Shown piece after piece: positions 47,151-61,100 of a DNA stretch of 64,000 nt. This DNA comes from Gentiana macrophylla. Its lineage: Eukaryota; Streptophyta; Magnoliopsida; Gentianales; Gentianaceae. The stretch covers positions 79,699,299 through 79,763,298 of the forward strand of contig CM047815.1 of NCBI GenBank assembly GCA_026214975.1. Reading direction: 5' to 3'. Position numbers and translations under genes: made by a program. The notes below the pieces were generated by a model. That model was not told the DNA's origin. It was given only the letters and a program-made list of their open reading frames with translations, and did not search any database. Positions within the stretch are counted from its first letter, which is position 1, and each line of letters opens with the position of its first letter.

Positions 47151-48627
47151 ATCTCTTCGATGTGTAGCTATATTTTTCTTTGTTAGGTGTTTGCCGCTCC
47201 ATGAGCGGTTTAATGTTTCGTTTATCGAAAAATCTCTCACCATATAGTAATGGTAGTTTAGACTTTTTGAAATAAGTTTCCCTTTTTATTTTCTTTTTAG
47301 GTTTTATTTGGCTACAAGCCAAGAAAGCTAACCTTAAGGATTTTGAGAGACTATAAAAGGGCTCGAAGCCACCCTGAGTTCTTGTTTTTTCTTAAGCTTT
47401 GAGATTTTCATATTTTTTAGTTCAAGTGGCCGGTTCGCTTAGGCAAGGTAAGGCCTCGCCGTAACTAGCTAGGTTTCTTTGGAATTTGTTTGTTTTGTCG
47501 TTGTTTGTTTTCATGCCTATATTTCCGTAGGGTTTGGCAGGCTCGCCTGGCGAGAGCCCCTCCCGTCTTAGTGAAATCGCTGAAATTCAACATGACATTC
47601 TGATTGTTCTAGTTGTGTTTTACATATCACTGTTTCGAGTTCAAAGTTGATCGTGTTGCAGTTTCGAATCCGGAATCGTCTTGGGAAAGCAAAAGCTTGA
47701 TATTTTTTGCTACGTTATTAGTTTTGATCTTGGCTTATCATAGTATACACGTAATAATCTGATAATTAAGCATGTAGGCAATTTTTTCGTAATTCCGGAT
47801 CGTCGTTTAGGTAAGGAGGCACTCTTATATACGAATATTGCATGATTGCATCAGTGAACTGTGAACCGTTTTTCCAAGATTATGCATGTAACTTTCTAGT
47901 TTAAGAGTATGGCATGCATCTGTCGAGCTATTGCTGAAATAGAAGTTGAATCTAAAGATATTCCAGCTTACCTCGGCGGCTTGCTCCTTGCCTTAGCGAG
48001 CCAGAAAAATCTAAGAAAGAACATATGGCTATGTTTCTGTGTCTACTCCGTGCTAAACGAAGCATTTTTAAGTACAATACAGTTTTTTCTATAATTTTTG
48101 CAGTACGTTTTTATGATTATGTTACGATTTGGAAATAAGGTTCAGAAGTTGAGTGTTGTATATGGTTCTTGGCCATTTTATGTGTTAAGTTAGGCGGCCA
48201 GGACGATGTAAAACGAACTCACTGATTTATGTGCTGTTATGTGTACTTGGCGACGATTATTCATGGTTAGGTACTAGCTAGATGAAAAATGCGATATACT
48301 TTTTAAGTACCTCAAAGGATATCTCCCATGTTAGCACTTTGTGGGCTCTTGGTGGAGTTTCACCATGGAGGTATACCCTTGAATACTGGGTTAAACTTTT
48401 TATGACCACGTGTGTGTCGATCCACTAACATCATACGTGTATATGCTCCGTTTGAGATTTGTTTCTAACTCTAACATGATACATGTAATCTGAATGTAAA
48501 CAAGAATGTAAGGCAAGTAGACGAACACACAAGATGTAAGATCATGTTTTATGCATTGCAAGTTGTCTGTTAAAGTACTTTTGTTTGTTATACCTTAGTT
48601 TTATATATAATCTTTAAATTTTGGTTA
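47151..48627. other. Spacer between the duplicated blocks, no gene assigned
   Basis: CTATAAAAGGGCTCG near 47352 resembles a TATA box, and AAG|GTAAGGC near 47447 a splice donor, so a non-coding transcript is possible. A 61-residue frame at 47909-48094 has no recognised family. If the two blocks are LTRs, this would be the internal region of a small non-autonomous element. Confidence 0.35.
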
Positions 48628-49600
48628 GTAGAATAATGTCACGTCTTACGGCTTGACTTACATGAATATTTCTTTTTTATATTATGCTTTTGACTAAGCT
48701 TGTGCATTAACTTACTCCTTTATCTAGAATAAGAAGATATGCGATTTCCGGAAGGCCATGATGATTAGTTTGGAGAGCAAGCTTAAGACTGAAGTCATGA
48801 ATTTGTATGTTTCAGTAGTTGCTTTTAATAAGGCACGTGTGCCAAATAGTTATAATAGTTTTTTTTTTTTTTTGACAAGTTGAGCTGCAATGGATGTTAT
48901 AATGCGTTCATTTTATTTATGATGGTTTTAGTTTGGCAATTGTTTCGCCCCTATGTTGATGGTGTTTTGTGGAAGACCATAAGGGTATATCCCCCGAGTC
49001 TTATATGTTTCTTTTCTTCTGTGTCTTCTTTTATTACTCTGGCCTTTTGTTGATGGTGTTTTGTGGAAGACCGTAAGAGTATGTCCCTCAAGTCTCTTTG
49101 GGTCCGTTTGGGCATAAATTATTACGACTTAAATCGAATCAGAGGAATAAAATGTAATAAAACAAAGTAAAATAATGATTAGAAATTTGAGATTTTTTTT
49201 TGAAATTTGTATAGATGAAGAAATAAGTGGTGAAAGAACGTGTAATGAAGTAATACAGTGAATAAAATAATGTTAAAAAAAATAGTGGAGTGGTGAGAGA
49301 TGATTTAATATTTTTTTTATTTGCAGAAGAAGACGTGATTGATAATAAAAATTGTAAGATACGAGTAAAATAAATAAATATAATGAAAAAAAATGAGTGG
49401 GGTTGAGTGATTTGAAACAAACACCCCCTAAAATTGGCCTTCATGTTTATTTTCTTCCGTGTCTTTTCTTTATTACTCTAATACAACATCAGACTTACGT
49501 AGGTTTTAATGTTTTATCTAAAAATCACGTGCTGAATATTTTATTTTCAAACAATACCTCAATATCAAAAAGTGGTGTGTTACATTATAATGATCTATAA
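48628..49600 (+). repeat. Diverged duplicated block, copy B
   Basis: It has the same anchor order as copy A. It contains an extra internal duplication: TTGATGGTGTTTTGTGGAAGAC occurs twice, about 95 bp apart. It also contains an inserted MITE-like element (49100-49430), which explains its greater length. Confidence 0.6.
49100..49430. mobile_element. MITE-like insertion within copy B
   Basis: The left end GGGTCCGTTTGGGC and complement of the right end (TAGGGGGTGTTTGTTTC) are similar. The 331-bp segment is absent at the corresponding place in copy A (between GAGTCTCT and TTTTC.TCCG), so the insertion is supported by comparison. It is very AT-rich, with no protein. Confidence 0.55.
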
Positions 49601-49629
49601 ATGAATCAGTTGATATTTGGTCCTTTAAA

Positions 49630-50935
49630 TTGCTTATAGTAAAACAAGCATGTCAAATTTTAACCGACTGTAAAGGCCTCTCGACAAAGGTTTTAAAGGC
49701 TAAATATTTTAAAACAAAAGATTTTGAAGCGGTAGCTGTTACTTCTAGTCTCTCGACTATTTGGAGAAGTGTCATTATGGGTCGAGACTTACTTTTTAAA
49801 GGGCTCTGGTGGAAGATTGGAAACGGTGCAAAGGTTGATATTAACAACGACCCTTGGCTGCCACTTGTTCCTAGCTTCAAAGCACACCCCGTAGCTAGCT
49901 AACACGCCACCCACAAATAAAGTAAGTTGTCTTATTAATTCAGGCATTGGAAGACTGGCTTAATACGTGACAATTTATGCCCATATGAAGCTGGGAGTAA
50001 TTTGTCTATGTCTTTGTATGTGAGGAATGTGGATGACAAACTCCGGCACTATGCGAATAATGGAATTTACTCTGTCAAAACGGGATACCATTTAGCATAC
50101 ACCCTTAAACGACAAGAGGCTGAAGTGTCAATGGCTTCTCCATCCCAATCATATAAAAAATTTGGAGGACTTTGTGGTCACAAAAGGTTCAACCAAAGAT
50201 CGTCCACTTTTGCTGAAAAGCTCTTTTAAATGCTTTACCCACATCAACGAGATTGAAGCAAAGGGGAATTGGTAATGGCATATGCGGAGTGTGCAACCAA
50301 GATGATGAAACAATATGGCATTGTGTTTTCAACCGCACCACTCTTAGAGAGGTTCGGAGACAACTACATGTTGGTAATTTTTGGCGCAATTTCTGACATA
50401 GATTGTTTCAAGATTTTTCTGAGTTTCTCGTCGACAAAGAAGATGATAAGAGAGTTGCAAGAATAATTTGCATACTGTGGTGGATATGAAATAGCAGATT
50501 TGTGTTGGTCTTCGAGAATGAGTGGACACCACCTATGACAATTGCGGCAGAGAGAAGTGGACCGGATCCCAATCCGTTAAACCAACATAAATTGTGGAAA
50601 CCGCCCTCGGTAGTTGTGTCAAATTTCAATGTGGATGTTGCTACCCGTTAAAATAAAGCAACAATTGGTGGAGTGCTTCGGGATAATATGGGGTATATTC
50701 GTGGCAACTTCTCATACTTATTAAAAGGCAATTACGATGTTCTTGTCGGGGATGCACCAGCCATCTACCATGCTATTGTTTTCTCTGTAACATGGGATAC
50801 TTCAATGTTGTTTTCGAAGGAGATTCCCAAATAGTCCTCTTATAGTTTCCTTTTTGTCAAAAGAGAAGGTAACACACCTACTCATCTTTTGGCGAAGGAG
50901 GAATTAAATTTGGTCGGCCTTAAACAATAAGGTAT
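49630..50935 (+). pseudogene. LINE 3' remnant (RT C-terminal zf-RVT and RNase H), decayed
   Basis: 49630-49902 reads the segment typical of plant LINEs after the RT core: LIVKQACQILTD, KVLKAKYFKTKDF, WRSVIMGRDLLFKGLWWKIG and NDPWLP. 50002-50220 follows with the YSVKTGYHLAY block. About 50640-50930 matches an RNase H domain (TIGGVLRDNMGYIRGNFS, then AIYHAIVFSV). Frames change several times, and the endonuclease and RT core are missing, as in 5'-truncated LINE copies. A (TTA)n stretch follows about 100 bp downstream. Confidence 0.75.
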
Positions 50936-51010
50936 TAAACCGCTTTATGACGTAATCAATGGTTAATTAATTAATTATTTTTTGGAATAAACACCTATTT
51001 TCTTCTGACG

Positions 51011-51030
51011 TATTATTTATTTATTTATTA

Positions 51031-51069
<39 letters not shown>

Positions 51070-51070
51070 T
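51011..51070. repeat. (TTA)n microsatellite
   Basis: About 15 TTA units. It could derive from the 3' tail of the LINE remnant just upstream. Confidence 0.85.
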
Positions 51071-51099
51071 GCTTTATACCATATCTGCATTGTTTGGAG

Positions 51100-51581
51100 T
51101 AGGGTTGTAAGTAAGTGAAATTTGGATTCTTAGTGAGTTCTTTAAATCTTCATTTCAAAAAAGAGTTTGACTCGATTCGGTTTTTCGAGTTCGAGCTACT
51201 TGAATAATTAACCGAGCTGATCTCGAGTTTTACACTATAGTAATCGAGTAGTTCGCGAGCTAATCGAGCTTCATTAAATAATTATTTAATTAATTAAATT
51301 TATTATAAAATATTATTTTTTATAATTCAAAACGTATTATTCGAGTCGAGTATTAGACGAGTCAAACTCGATCTTACCATATTTAATTAAAAATTAACTG
51401 AATTTTAAGAAAATAATCGAGTTTACGAGCCGAGTTGAGCTATATCGAGTACTTAGCGAGTCGAGTTCGATCTCACCTATTTATGACTTGATCAAGCTCG
51501 AGCCGAGTTTCGAGTCCAAATTTTTTTAGTCGAGTCGAGTTTGAGCCTTGAAAGTATCGATTCGACTCGATTACACTCCTA
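51100..51581. mobile_element. hAT-like MITE, CGAGT-rich
   Basis: The left end TAGGGTTGTAAGTAAG and complement of the right end TAGGAGTGTAATCGAG form inverted repeats. They resemble the TAGGGGTGTAAACGAG ends of plant hAT-like MITEs. The interior has many GAGTCGAG-type words. The flanking 8-mers GTTTGGAG and ATTTAGAA agree at five positions, and the three differences are all G/A. That fits an aged 8-bp target duplication. Confidence 0.55.
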
Positions 51582-51589
51582 ATTTAGAA

Positions 51590-52164
51590 TTTGGACATTT
51601 GATATAAAATCATTTCGTTTAGGGAAAAAATAATAAAGAGAAAACAACAAAATGTCATTATTATCATAGGGGTAAGTTCTCAAAACATGGTAAGGTTACA
51701 TTAATACCCTCTTATCTTACACCATACTTCCAATATTACCCCCACCTCCTTAGTCCATACTATTCCTTACCCAACCTCCGTATCATCGTTCTTCTCCGTT
51801 CTTTCGCACCCAAAATTCACACACTGACAAACCTGTGTTTACCAATGACCCAACCGTTGATTCCCATCTAGTCGTCTGGCTGGGCTGCCGGCAAATAATC
51901 TTTTGCCCCCGCCGTTTGCCGCTGCAGCATTACGATTCTCTTTAGGGTTTTCAAAGCTTCCGATCGTCAACTGCATGTCTCAGGACTCAATTTTGTGGTG
52001 AAGTAGTAAAGCCTGAAGGCTAATTAAGTTGAGAAAGAAGACAGAATCGAACCGTCCGTTAGGGTATTATTTGTGTTTTCTTTTTTTTGGAAAAGACAAG
52101 AAAAATTAATTTTTTTTGGAAGGTTCGGCATCGAAACTTCGTGATTGGAGGCGTTGAAGTTGTA
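51590..52164 (+). promoter_or_regulatory. HUA2 upstream and 5' leader region
   Basis: TTAGGGTTTTC near 51942 is a telo-box on the opposite strand. An in-frame ATG at 52087 precedes the chosen start by 26 codons. The family begins with MAP, so 52165 is preferred. No clear TATA box was identified. Confidence 0.4.
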
Positions 52165-55100
52165 ATGGCTCCTGTGCGGAAACGCGGAGCTGCAGGTGGT
52201 GGTAAGGATAAAGCTCAATTTAGTTTGGGGGACCTCGTTCTCGCCAAGGTTAAAGGCTTTCCCGCTTGGCCTGCCAAGGTAAAATTTTAGCCCAAAAAAA
52301 CCCTAAATGCTGTCCTTTATTATGTCTTTATCTTTTTTTGCTGTGAACTAAACGATTTGTTACCGTTATTTTATGTCTTCCCCTAGTTCACAGAATGCTT
52401 TTGCTTTGATAGTCTTTTCAGGCCGGTAGATTCTAAGAAGTTGGTCCTTTCATTAAGATTTCTAGGGTTTTATTTGCAGCGTTTGGTTGATTTGTATTGG
52501 GTGTTGTCGAGTTTGACAATGTTTCTGGTTACGCTAAAGAGAAGGGATTTTTATTCGCTCACGAGTTGTAGAAAAGTGTCTTTAAGATGGATTGTTGGAT
52601 AATTATCTATTGCAGTGTATCCACTAGAATGCCCTGACTACACGTCTCAGTGTGTTTAATGCTTGCTTTAATTTTGAAATGCTTGATTTGACATGCATGG
52701 TGCAGTTGTATCTGCTGTTCAGCGGCGGCAGTAATTAATGAATAGGGCTTGAATATGTGGATATGGCCCTTGATTAAGTTATTTGTTCTTTGTTGGATTA
52801 AGTATAGAGATTCTGATGTCTGAGATTGCGTGCCTTGCCTGGTCAGTTGATAGGGAAACAATGACAAGATAGTGCCGAGAGGCAAGTTTCCTTCCTTGTA
52901 GGGTTAAGTCTTTCACTGACTAGGTGTTTTCTTTAGCTTGTCTTTGTTTGACGCTGAGGTATTGTTGATAAAATGCATTTACTGAGACTGCCATCAGATA
53001 TCTCTTTCCGTGGATGTTGTCAAACTGAAAAGACATTGTGTAGAGTCCCAGATTTGGATGAATGTGGGATCATGTTCTGTAATAGTGTAATGGACACTTT
53101 TATGGAAGTGGTTGTAGAGCGTTTAGTTTGATTTGAATGCGTTAGGTTACAAAGATGATTGTTATCGTGATAGTTGTCAATAGAAAAGGCTCAGTTGTTA
53201 AAGTTTTTAGTGTTATCTGGTATGTTCATGACAAATTAGAGTCTACAGGTTATTGGTCTTATTTGGTTGACTGGTCAAATTAATGTTTAGCCGAAAGTGT
53301 GAGTTTGTGGTAGGATTGCTGGAGTCATTGCAACAAGTTGGACGTGTAGGAAATTCATGCACCAACTTGAGGGGAAGTGATAAAAATGACGGTTATCTTG
53401 GTGGTCGTCAATAGAAAAGTCCTCGTTGTTTGAGTTATTAGTCTTATTTAATATCTTTACCAGAAGATAAGAGTCTGCAGGTTATTGGTCTTATATGGCA
53501 GATTGATCAAATTAGAGTTTTTCCAAAAGTGTTTGTTTGTGGTAGGAGTCTTCTGAAGTTTATTACCTTAAGTCTATTGTATGTATTTCATTTGTCTTCT
53601 ATATAAAGGAATAAAGAAGTGAAGGGATCAGCAAGTTCTGCGATCTCCTATTTCAGTATACTATTTATTTCTTTAACACTTTATATGTACTCTTTTCATT
53701 TCCTTTCAAGAAAGTTTTGATGAATGATTGTTGGTTGAAGTGCCTGGATTTAGTCTTGTGACCTTTTCTGCATGATTGACATTCACATGCTATTATTGAC
53801 CATCCCAGACACTGCTCACTATTGTGGCACTAAAAGCCTGAGTTATCTTCTCGCTAAAGTAAAGCACTTAACATATTGTTATGTTATGTGTTTGTTACTC
53901 AAGTTCCACCGTTTTAGTCTGCTTGCAGGCCCAAATAAAAAGAAATCAGAAAAAGAGAGAAAAGTAAAGGAGACCTAAGTGGAAAATATACCAGATCTCT
54001 AGTTTGATGTGGTTTTCAGTAAAGTTGACAAATGGTGTTTGTTCTCATGTCAGAAGTCTTATGGTGCTTGACTAAGGAAAATGTAGACGGTGTATGTAAT
54101 CTAGTGGCCGCACTTATAATCTTTGTACTGCTCCTGAAGCATTGTCTATTGAGTAGTCTACGGCCTTATAGCAGGAGTTGCATGCATTTTGTTTCACTTG
54201 TTTGCGAGTAGTTTTGGTTTCAGACATCCAGTGTTTTTTTTTTTCTGCATTGTATAAATTGAAAATATGGGCAATTATTTGCATTCTGTGTTGTTTAGCT
54301 TATGTAAATGCTTTAATTTTGTTGGCTGTTGATTTAAATCATATGATGTAACGTGAGTAAACTGTTGATGAGTATCTACTTTAATGTGTTTCTTGTGTAG
54401 ATAAGCAGACCGGAAGATTGGGAGAGACTTCCGGACCCCAAGAAATTTTTTGTCCAATTTTTCGGGACAGCAGAAATGTAAGTTATTTTTCTCATTTTTT
54501 ATTTTTCAACGTGTCGTCCATGAGTTGAACAAAGATTTTGACATGTTGCTTAGCATTGTAGCTTTCTTCGTGGGTGGGAACTTTTTGGCTGTTGCCTGTT
54601 CCATGTGTTTGATTTAGGTAATGAGGATTATCTTCTAATGGTTCTTTCGGTTCCAACTTGTTTTCATGGAGACTGGGGGGTGGGGAGGGCCTTGCCTGTA
54701 AATGCAGCGCATTATGCATTGTGAGCTTGAGGTTACTGCAGTCAGGAGAGGAAGTTGGGCCAGAGCAGATGTGTAGAGGCCATAAAAATATTCAAGTCAC
54801 AAAGACTGATCTGCATTTCCGCGAATAGCGAAACTTCTTAAATTTTTATCTGCAAATTTGTTTCTTCAAGAAATTTGAAACCTACTGTTTCAAAAAGGAC
54901 CTAACACTACTTCCATCCCCTTGCTCCGCTACGAATAGCTTCCACGAGTGTGCCAAATTACTTGTAAAGGAGCATGCCAAGTTTAATGCAATATAATAAT
55001 ATATTTCAAAGTTTTGGGGATTGGGCATTCCATGTTAATCTGATATGACATGTTAAAATATTTCCTTACAAGATGTATGGTGTAGCAAGATATGTCTTTT

Positions 55101-58100
55101 TATTCTGTCTTCTCATGCCTTATTTGTTCAAATGTTCAGGTTTGAGAAAATATCATTGTAAAGTTTATTGCTCTCATCAGTTTTTGTTTCAAACAGAGCT
55201 TTTGTTGCTCCTGGCGATATTCAGGCTTTTACGATTGAAGCTAAGGATAAACTATCAGCTCGTAATAAAGTAAAGGTGAAATTCTTCGCCCAAGCAGTAA
55301 AGGAAATATGTGAAGAGTTTGAACAGTTGCAGCAGAAAAGTGCGAGTGGTCTAAGAGATGACGGCAAAAAGCTGGAATGTGAGGGTGCAGCTGGCAGCGT
55401 TGGCGCCATGATAGATGATGCTGCGGATACTGACCCTCTGGAACTAATTACTGACAATGATCTAAATCAGACAGCAGAATATGGAAGCTTGGGTGATCAT
55501 TTTCCTGGTACAGAAAGCTGTTCTAACGGACTAGGAGAAAAGGTTAGTCAAGATGTAAAGCCTTGCACAACAGTTGATTGGAATGGTGTTTCTTTGCCTA
55601 ACACATCCTCCAAAAAGGGGGGTAGTAGGCATTCCACTGACGTTTCCAATTTTAAAAAGGAGTTAGTATCAGCTGTTAGTCCAAACTCTCAGTCTAAGCG
55701 GGATTCCTCTTCTGGTAAAGGAGTTGAAGATGGTTGTTCAAGGGACATGAAACGCCTGGGGGACTCAAACGAGACGCAGGTTATTCGATCACAAGTTACT
55801 GGCGAGGGTAATTCAAATGGAAACAAACCTAGGCTATCAACAAAACCGAAGAGGAAACCTGAGGAATCCTATGAAGCACATAATATCAGTGGCCAACCTG
55901 GAAGATCTTTTCCTCACCTTAAAGATCTTCCCAAAGACACCTCATATACAAAGGAGTTACCCCGGAATTCCTTGAAGTCTGCTTTGGATACTGGGAATCA
56001 GAAAAAAACACAAATGTTGCTGGGAGATAAGAGGATTGCTCAGGCAAGCATTAAACCTCAGATGGTTGTAAAAGAAGATTTGGTGGAGGATAAGCTTGAC
56101 TATTCACGAAAGAAGATTGGCCATGGAAAACAAAATTCACGAACTTCTGAACTCCCAAATCCTGCTAAAAGATCAAAACATATTGAGATGGTGGTTGATA
56201 CTACCAAGACGTCATTGCCGTCAAGCATGAAGATTGATGCCAAGCGCAAGGATGTTAGAAAGGATGTAGATACTAAGGGTTTTGTAGCGCAGGGGAAGGA
56301 TGGAATCAGCTGCAGTATGAAATTACTGCCAACTGCTGGGGATTTAGATCCCATGAGTGATGAAGATGTTCTCCCTGCAGCAAAACGAAGACGTCGTGCG
56401 ATAGAGACTATCTCTAGTTCTTCCACCTTGAATTCTGATATTCGACTTGAAAGTTCTGCTGCTCGCAAAAGTGATATACGGAGGAGAGCTGTCCGCTTAT
56501 ACGATGATGATGAACAGGTAGAGCCAAAGACACCTATTCATGAAGGACCTGCTAAGAAAATTGATGCCCACTGTTCACTCATTCAGTTGGATATTAGAGA
56601 TTCAGGTAGTGTTGATGGGGTCTATTTGAAGGAAATTTCACAGAATGGTGAGCAGTCAGTGCAGTGTAACTTACATTATCAGCGATCTGAAGAGCGTGAA
56701 GGACCTGCTAAGAAAATTGATGCCCACTGTTCACTTAATCAGTTGGATATTAGAGATTCAGGTAGTGTTGATGGGGTCTATTTGAAGGAAATTTCACAGA
56801 ATGGTGAGCAGTCAGTGCAGTGTAACTTACATTATCAGCGATCTGAAGAGCAGCAGCTTGTGGAAGCAACAGCTTACCACGTTGCCTTTAATTCTAAGAG
56901 TACAGATTCAGAAAAAACGACTTCTGAAGATTTAAAGCCTGTGCCAGTTTCACCTAAAAGGCTATCTCCTTTATCCCTTGGTGCTTCTAAATCGGTAGCA
57001 GTGATCAGAAACACCACTAAGCATGTTAGCCAACTCCCTGGAAATTTATCCCAGAGAAAGGTTATCCCAGCCTCCAAGGGCGTTGGACCAATTTCTGGTA
57101 GTTTGAACTCACATGCTAGTCGCCTGGAAAACAACAGCAAAGGCAAGGCAGAAGTTTCTGTTGAACCAAAAAAGCACTTTCCAGACTCAATTTCAAATTT
57201 AAATGCTAATGATTCTGCACCTTTACATGGAACAGAAACTGATATTTTGAAGAGCGAAAGGTATTTATTCTTGTTATCATATATGAGATTCTATGATTAC
57301 ATTCTCATGTTTTTAAATGCAAGGCAAATAACAGGTCTGAAGGTGGCAGAGCCAAAAAGTTACCTTCTACTTTTGATCAACAAGTTTCGGAGTCTGCTAT
57401 GTCCATGAGACATCTTATTGCAGCTGCCCAGGAAAAGAAGAGACAAGCTTGCAATCTAAATGCCAATACAAATTCTCATTTAGGCTCAAAAGCAGAGATA
57501 GAAGCATGGAGTCCCAGCCCTGGTTCTATTTCTCAGGCAATACCCTCTAGCAATGTGCCTGTTTTGGATGTGCACAGTTTTCCTAACGCATCTATAACCT
57601 CACCGCATTCTGGTGCTCTTCAAGTGTCATCAATCAATCGGCATGATAGTGATGAATATGAAGAGAGGAGAGTAAGTTCAGGACATCAGGATGCTGATGG
57701 ATCACTTAGTGGCGGCACTGAAGCTGCTGTTGCTCGTGACGCTTTTGAAGGAATGATCGAAACATTATCAAGGACAAAGGAGAGTATTGGACGTGCAACA
57801 CGACTTGCAATAGATTGCGCAAAGTATGGAATTGCCAATGAAGTAAGTTATTCCTCCTTGGGTGTCTTTGGATTTATGGCATTTTTGAATTAATTGTACT
57901 TTTGTAGTCATTATATTTATCTTTGGTGGATTGTTGATGTGCAGTCATTTTCTTATGCTAAGAGATTGAGCTTTCACGTTCCTAAGAAACAGTTGTCACT
58001 TTCTGGATGCCTGACAATTATTGTGCTCAATGGTGTGGACACATACACACACACACACAATCAATATCCACTTCAAAATAATAAATAGGGTCCCTGAAGA

Positions 58101-61100
58101 CAGGGATCAGGCCCTTATCTCAGAACACATATTGAAAAAAATGCAGTTAAGCAGCCTAGTACTATCTGGGGAAGACTGATCAGAAATACAACTTTCGAAG
58201 CATAGCTGCCTGTTGGTTCTTGACTCTTTATATCCCTCCAGTTATCAGCATTAAAATTGTGTTCCATCACTTGAAATCTAATTCCAGAAAAATTCTTACA
58301 CAGCTTGTGGAGAAGTTTGAGTGTAGGAGCAAGTAGATTCTTTGTCTTTGGTTGTCAACTTATGCAGAGGATCTTTTCTACCATTTTATTTTATATTTGC
58401 AATATTCTGCACACACTTATTGAGTTAGTTTCCTGAGTGACCAGGCAATATTGGATAAATATGCTTATTAATGGAAAGTGTTATCGTTGAAATGCATAAG
58501 AATATAAACTAGATTGCCAAAAAAATATGAGAGAAAATGAGGATAAAAAGACTTAAGAGTGTTTCTACTTAATACAGTTTTGTGATTAGATTGACATGTA
58601 TCTGTTAGGCTCCTCCTTTTCTTATTTACGTCAGATTTTTCAAATTCATAGCCGTGTCAGAAATCAGCTCTCTTTTGTGAATGCCTAGATTTCCTGTGGT
58701 TTTGACTATCGAGAAGTAATATATTCAGGCCAAGTCTTTTTCCTGTCGATGTAGATCCAACATTGTCAGCCAAAAGCTTTTTTTTTTTGCAAGGAACCAA
58801 AAACATGTTAAAGTGTTTTTTTTGTTTTGTCGATGAAATGTTAAAGTGAACCTTGGAACTTCAATTCTGTTGTGAGTATCAAAAGCAATGACTTATTCTG
58901 TTCTGAATATCAAGCCCTTTGTTTTTTCTTTAGGGGGGATGGTCTAAGCGGTGGACATTCAGTCATGTCGTTCTGGTGTTTAGTTGGAATGATGACTCAT
59001 TTTCTACCTTTTTATTTTCTGCAGGTTGTTGAACTTCTGGTTCGGAAACTAGAGAATGAGCCCAGCTTTCATCGGAAAGTTGATCTTTTTTTCCTAGTGG
59101 ATTCAATTACTCAATGCTCACATAATCATAAAGGTATATTTACCTTTGGAAAGAAATAATGATCCTTTGATTCTTCTTAGATGCTAGTTTTATATCCGGT
59201 GATACCAATTCTGACCTCTTAGGATTACAAAATTGACTTTGTCAGTCAGTGAATTCACTTCTGGTAGCTATATGATAATTTTGTGGGTGGATTGGGTCAC
59301 ACAATTTTGTTATTAGTTTTTCTCTTTTCTTCTTGATAACTTTTTGCCAATATTTTGAAAACACACTTACCCACACTGATTCATCTGCTTTTTAGTTTGT
59401 TTCCCTTTTTCTCATTATTATTATTTTTTTTTTGCAGGGATTGCTGGAGCCTCTTATATACCTGCAGTTCAAGCTGCATTAACTCGTCTTATCAGAGCTG
59501 CGGCTCCACCTGGCTCAGGAGCTCGTGACAATCGTCGTCAGTGTCTTAAGGTGATTATTTTAAGAGGGCATGATAATTTTGCCTGGTTTTATAGAGTTTT
59601 CAAAGTGTAGAAATTAATAGAGTTGACTATATTCATAGGTTCTGCGGTTATGGCTTGATAGGAAAATCTTACCGGAGTCTCTTCTCCGAGGTCATATGGA
59701 CAACATTAGTGGAGGGAACGAAGGTGTATCATATGAGTTTTCTTTTAGGCGTCCATCTCGAGCTGAGCGGTCTGTTGATGATCCTATAAGAGAAATGGAA
59801 GGCATGATGGTTGATGAGTATGGAAGGTCTGATTTTACTTGAATTTTATTTTGATTGCTGTTTTATTTCCCTTTTTGTTTCCATTTCCCCTCCTTTGCAA
59901 TAAATAACAAACATTTGTTTATGTGCTTAATTCGTGTATAGATTGCTACAACTAGTGTCATTATTGTGCCCAGATTACTTCTTCATTGGGTGTATATTGT
60001 GAGTTTTTTTTAGATGTAAGTTTTTGTCTGCTTAATCATAGTATGTGTTGTGTGATATATGTTTACTGACACAGGCCAAGTTTTTCTATAGTTGTAACCA
60101 ACCACAACAAAATTTTGGATTTGAAGACTTGATTGTTAATGTTGAAGATTGCCCAATTTGCATATTTGTATTTGTTCTTTAATTTTGTTGAGAAAGATGA
60201 AAGCTTCATTAGGTGTTTGTAGATTCTGTGTGTGCTTTGACCGCGTTTTATACAATGAACATCGTTATACAGTAACATGTGTCGTGCAAATGTAGTAGAA
60301 CACTGTACTCTGTGTTCTGACTTAATCAGTTTATCTTATAAATGGTGAGATTTTACAAAAAAATGGAGTTTTAAGATTGATGCATTGGTTTTTAAACTAC
60401 TTGAAAATTCATGAGATCTTGAAAAAAAGAGAAATAGGGCTGACTACTACTTAGCCGAAGGTTTGTTAAATTCAATACCGCTATTCATGAACAATAATAC
60501 GGTGCCAGTGTTTGCACTACTAATTCTATGAATTTTGTGACGCGTATTTTTTTTACAACATTTTTATATTTCAACTTTTCAGATCTATCTGGGGTTCTGG
60601 GTTCTTTCCCTTTTAAAGATAATTCGTTTTTTCTAACTTCTGGTGATTTTTGTTAGATCACTATATTCAGAGGTTGACCAATTGTTTGCAGCTTTTGGTC
60701 TTCAGCTTTGCTAATGTCTCGTTTAGATCATATCTATTGGGAATAAGGCTTGGGTATTGCTTTGTTGCTGCTTATGTACAACTGCTGTACTGCCACAGCG
60801 CCTTTTATATTTACATATTTCGCAGTAAATAGGGGACCTTGCTTTTGGTATTTTCATTTTGCTAAGGAAGAGTTATTTCTCATCTTTTAGTGACAGGATC
60901 TTGCTTTTGGTATTTTCATTTGGCTAAGAAGAGCTGTTTCTCTTCTTTTAGAATATTTAATAGTGTTATTCATGTTGCTGGAAGGCGTTACATTTTTCTG
61001 TTAATGGATTGATCCAAAGCTAATTCTGTTTTGTTTTTTGTTAATCATCTGTTACGAGAGACTTATGTTCCTGTTTGCTTTTCCAGCAATGCTACGTTTC

